Positions 63,955 to 64,000 of a DNA stretch of 64,000 nt are shown here, one piece after another. Source of the DNA: Phaeobacter italicus. Lineage in GTDB: Bacteria; Pseudomonadota; Alphaproteobacteria; Rhodobacterales; Rhodobacteraceae. The DNA lies in the NCBI RefSeq assembly GCF_001258055.1, contig NZ_CVRM01000011.1, positions 806,001-870,000 on the forward strand. The letters are read 5' to 3'. The position numbers and the translations under genes are program-made. The notes under the pieces are model-generated. The model was not told where the DNA came from, searched no databases, and was given only the letters and a program-made list of their open reading frames with translations. Every line of letters begins with the position of its first letter. The first letter of the stretch is position 1.

Positions 63955-64000
63955 AGGGCCCCTCCTGCCTGCTGGTTGGTTGCGCGCAGGCAAACATGTT

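Overview
The window looks like chromosomal core sequence of an alphaproteobacterium of the Rhodobacteraceae/Roseobacter group. The evidence is high GC (estimated low 60s percent), the gene order trpG-trpD-trpC-moaC-moeA-lexA, a class II (B12-dependent) ribonucleotide reductase, an alphaproteobacterial SOS box (GAAC-N7-GAAC) before lexA, a perfect CtrA-type site, and a gene-transfer-agent (GTA) type holin and endolysin. No insertion sequences, rRNA genes or CRISPR arrays were seen. One tRNA was found, tRNA-Pro(TGG).

Positions 1-8842 hold an exopolysaccharide locus with its own signalling genes. These are the end of an outer-membrane export protein, a hybrid histidine kinase with an exported SUOX-fold (PruR-like) protein in the same operon, a WecG/TagA glycosyltransferase fused to a priming phosphosugar transferase, a LuxR-type response regulator, a Wzz-like co-polymerase and a Wzy/ligase-like membrane protein. 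An inverted repeat CTATCC-N4-GGATAG occurs perfectly upstream of the pruR-like operon and again upstream of wzz, with a degenerate copy between the glycosyltransferase and the regulator. I propose a pterin- or small-molecule-responsive phosphorelay that controls this polysaccharide; it is the strongest candidate for an undescribed system here.

Positions 9074-17680 carry nrdJ with tandem NrdR-like boxes, a regulatory-rich intergenic region, tRNA-Pro, a DUF192 protein, a double cold-shock protein, pdxH, fabI, a LysE-type exporter and gpt. Positions 17897-35400 carry an aminotransferase, ppiD, trpE, an antisense polysaccharide-deacetylase-like gene, the compact operon trpG-trpD-ung-trpC-moaC-moeA, then lexA, comEC, gltX and gltA.

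Positions 35670-44824 carry a small RTX protein, a paaG-like crotonase, and cytochrome c maturation genes (ccmE, ccmF, ccmH) interrupted by the endolysin-holin pair, then argC, murI and an acyltransferase. Positions 44987-54536 carry indolepyruvate ferredoxin oxidoreductase with a divergent LysR regulator, a candidate small RNA, purL, and an iron-sulfur-linked cluster of bolA, a small membrane protein and grxD.

Positions 54638-63954 carry a membrane methyltransferase-like gene divergent from a TetR regulator with a dense operator region, zapA with a coiled-coil partner, tkt, a solitary low-GC abortive-infection gene, a DUF808 membrane protein, a gap gene with GapB-like cofactor-site residues and three operator-like repeats upstream, a 47-residue membrane protein and coaD. 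Most genes are housekeeping. The accessory signals are the exopolysaccharide locus, the GTA lysis pair, the Abi gene and several intergenic regulatory regions.
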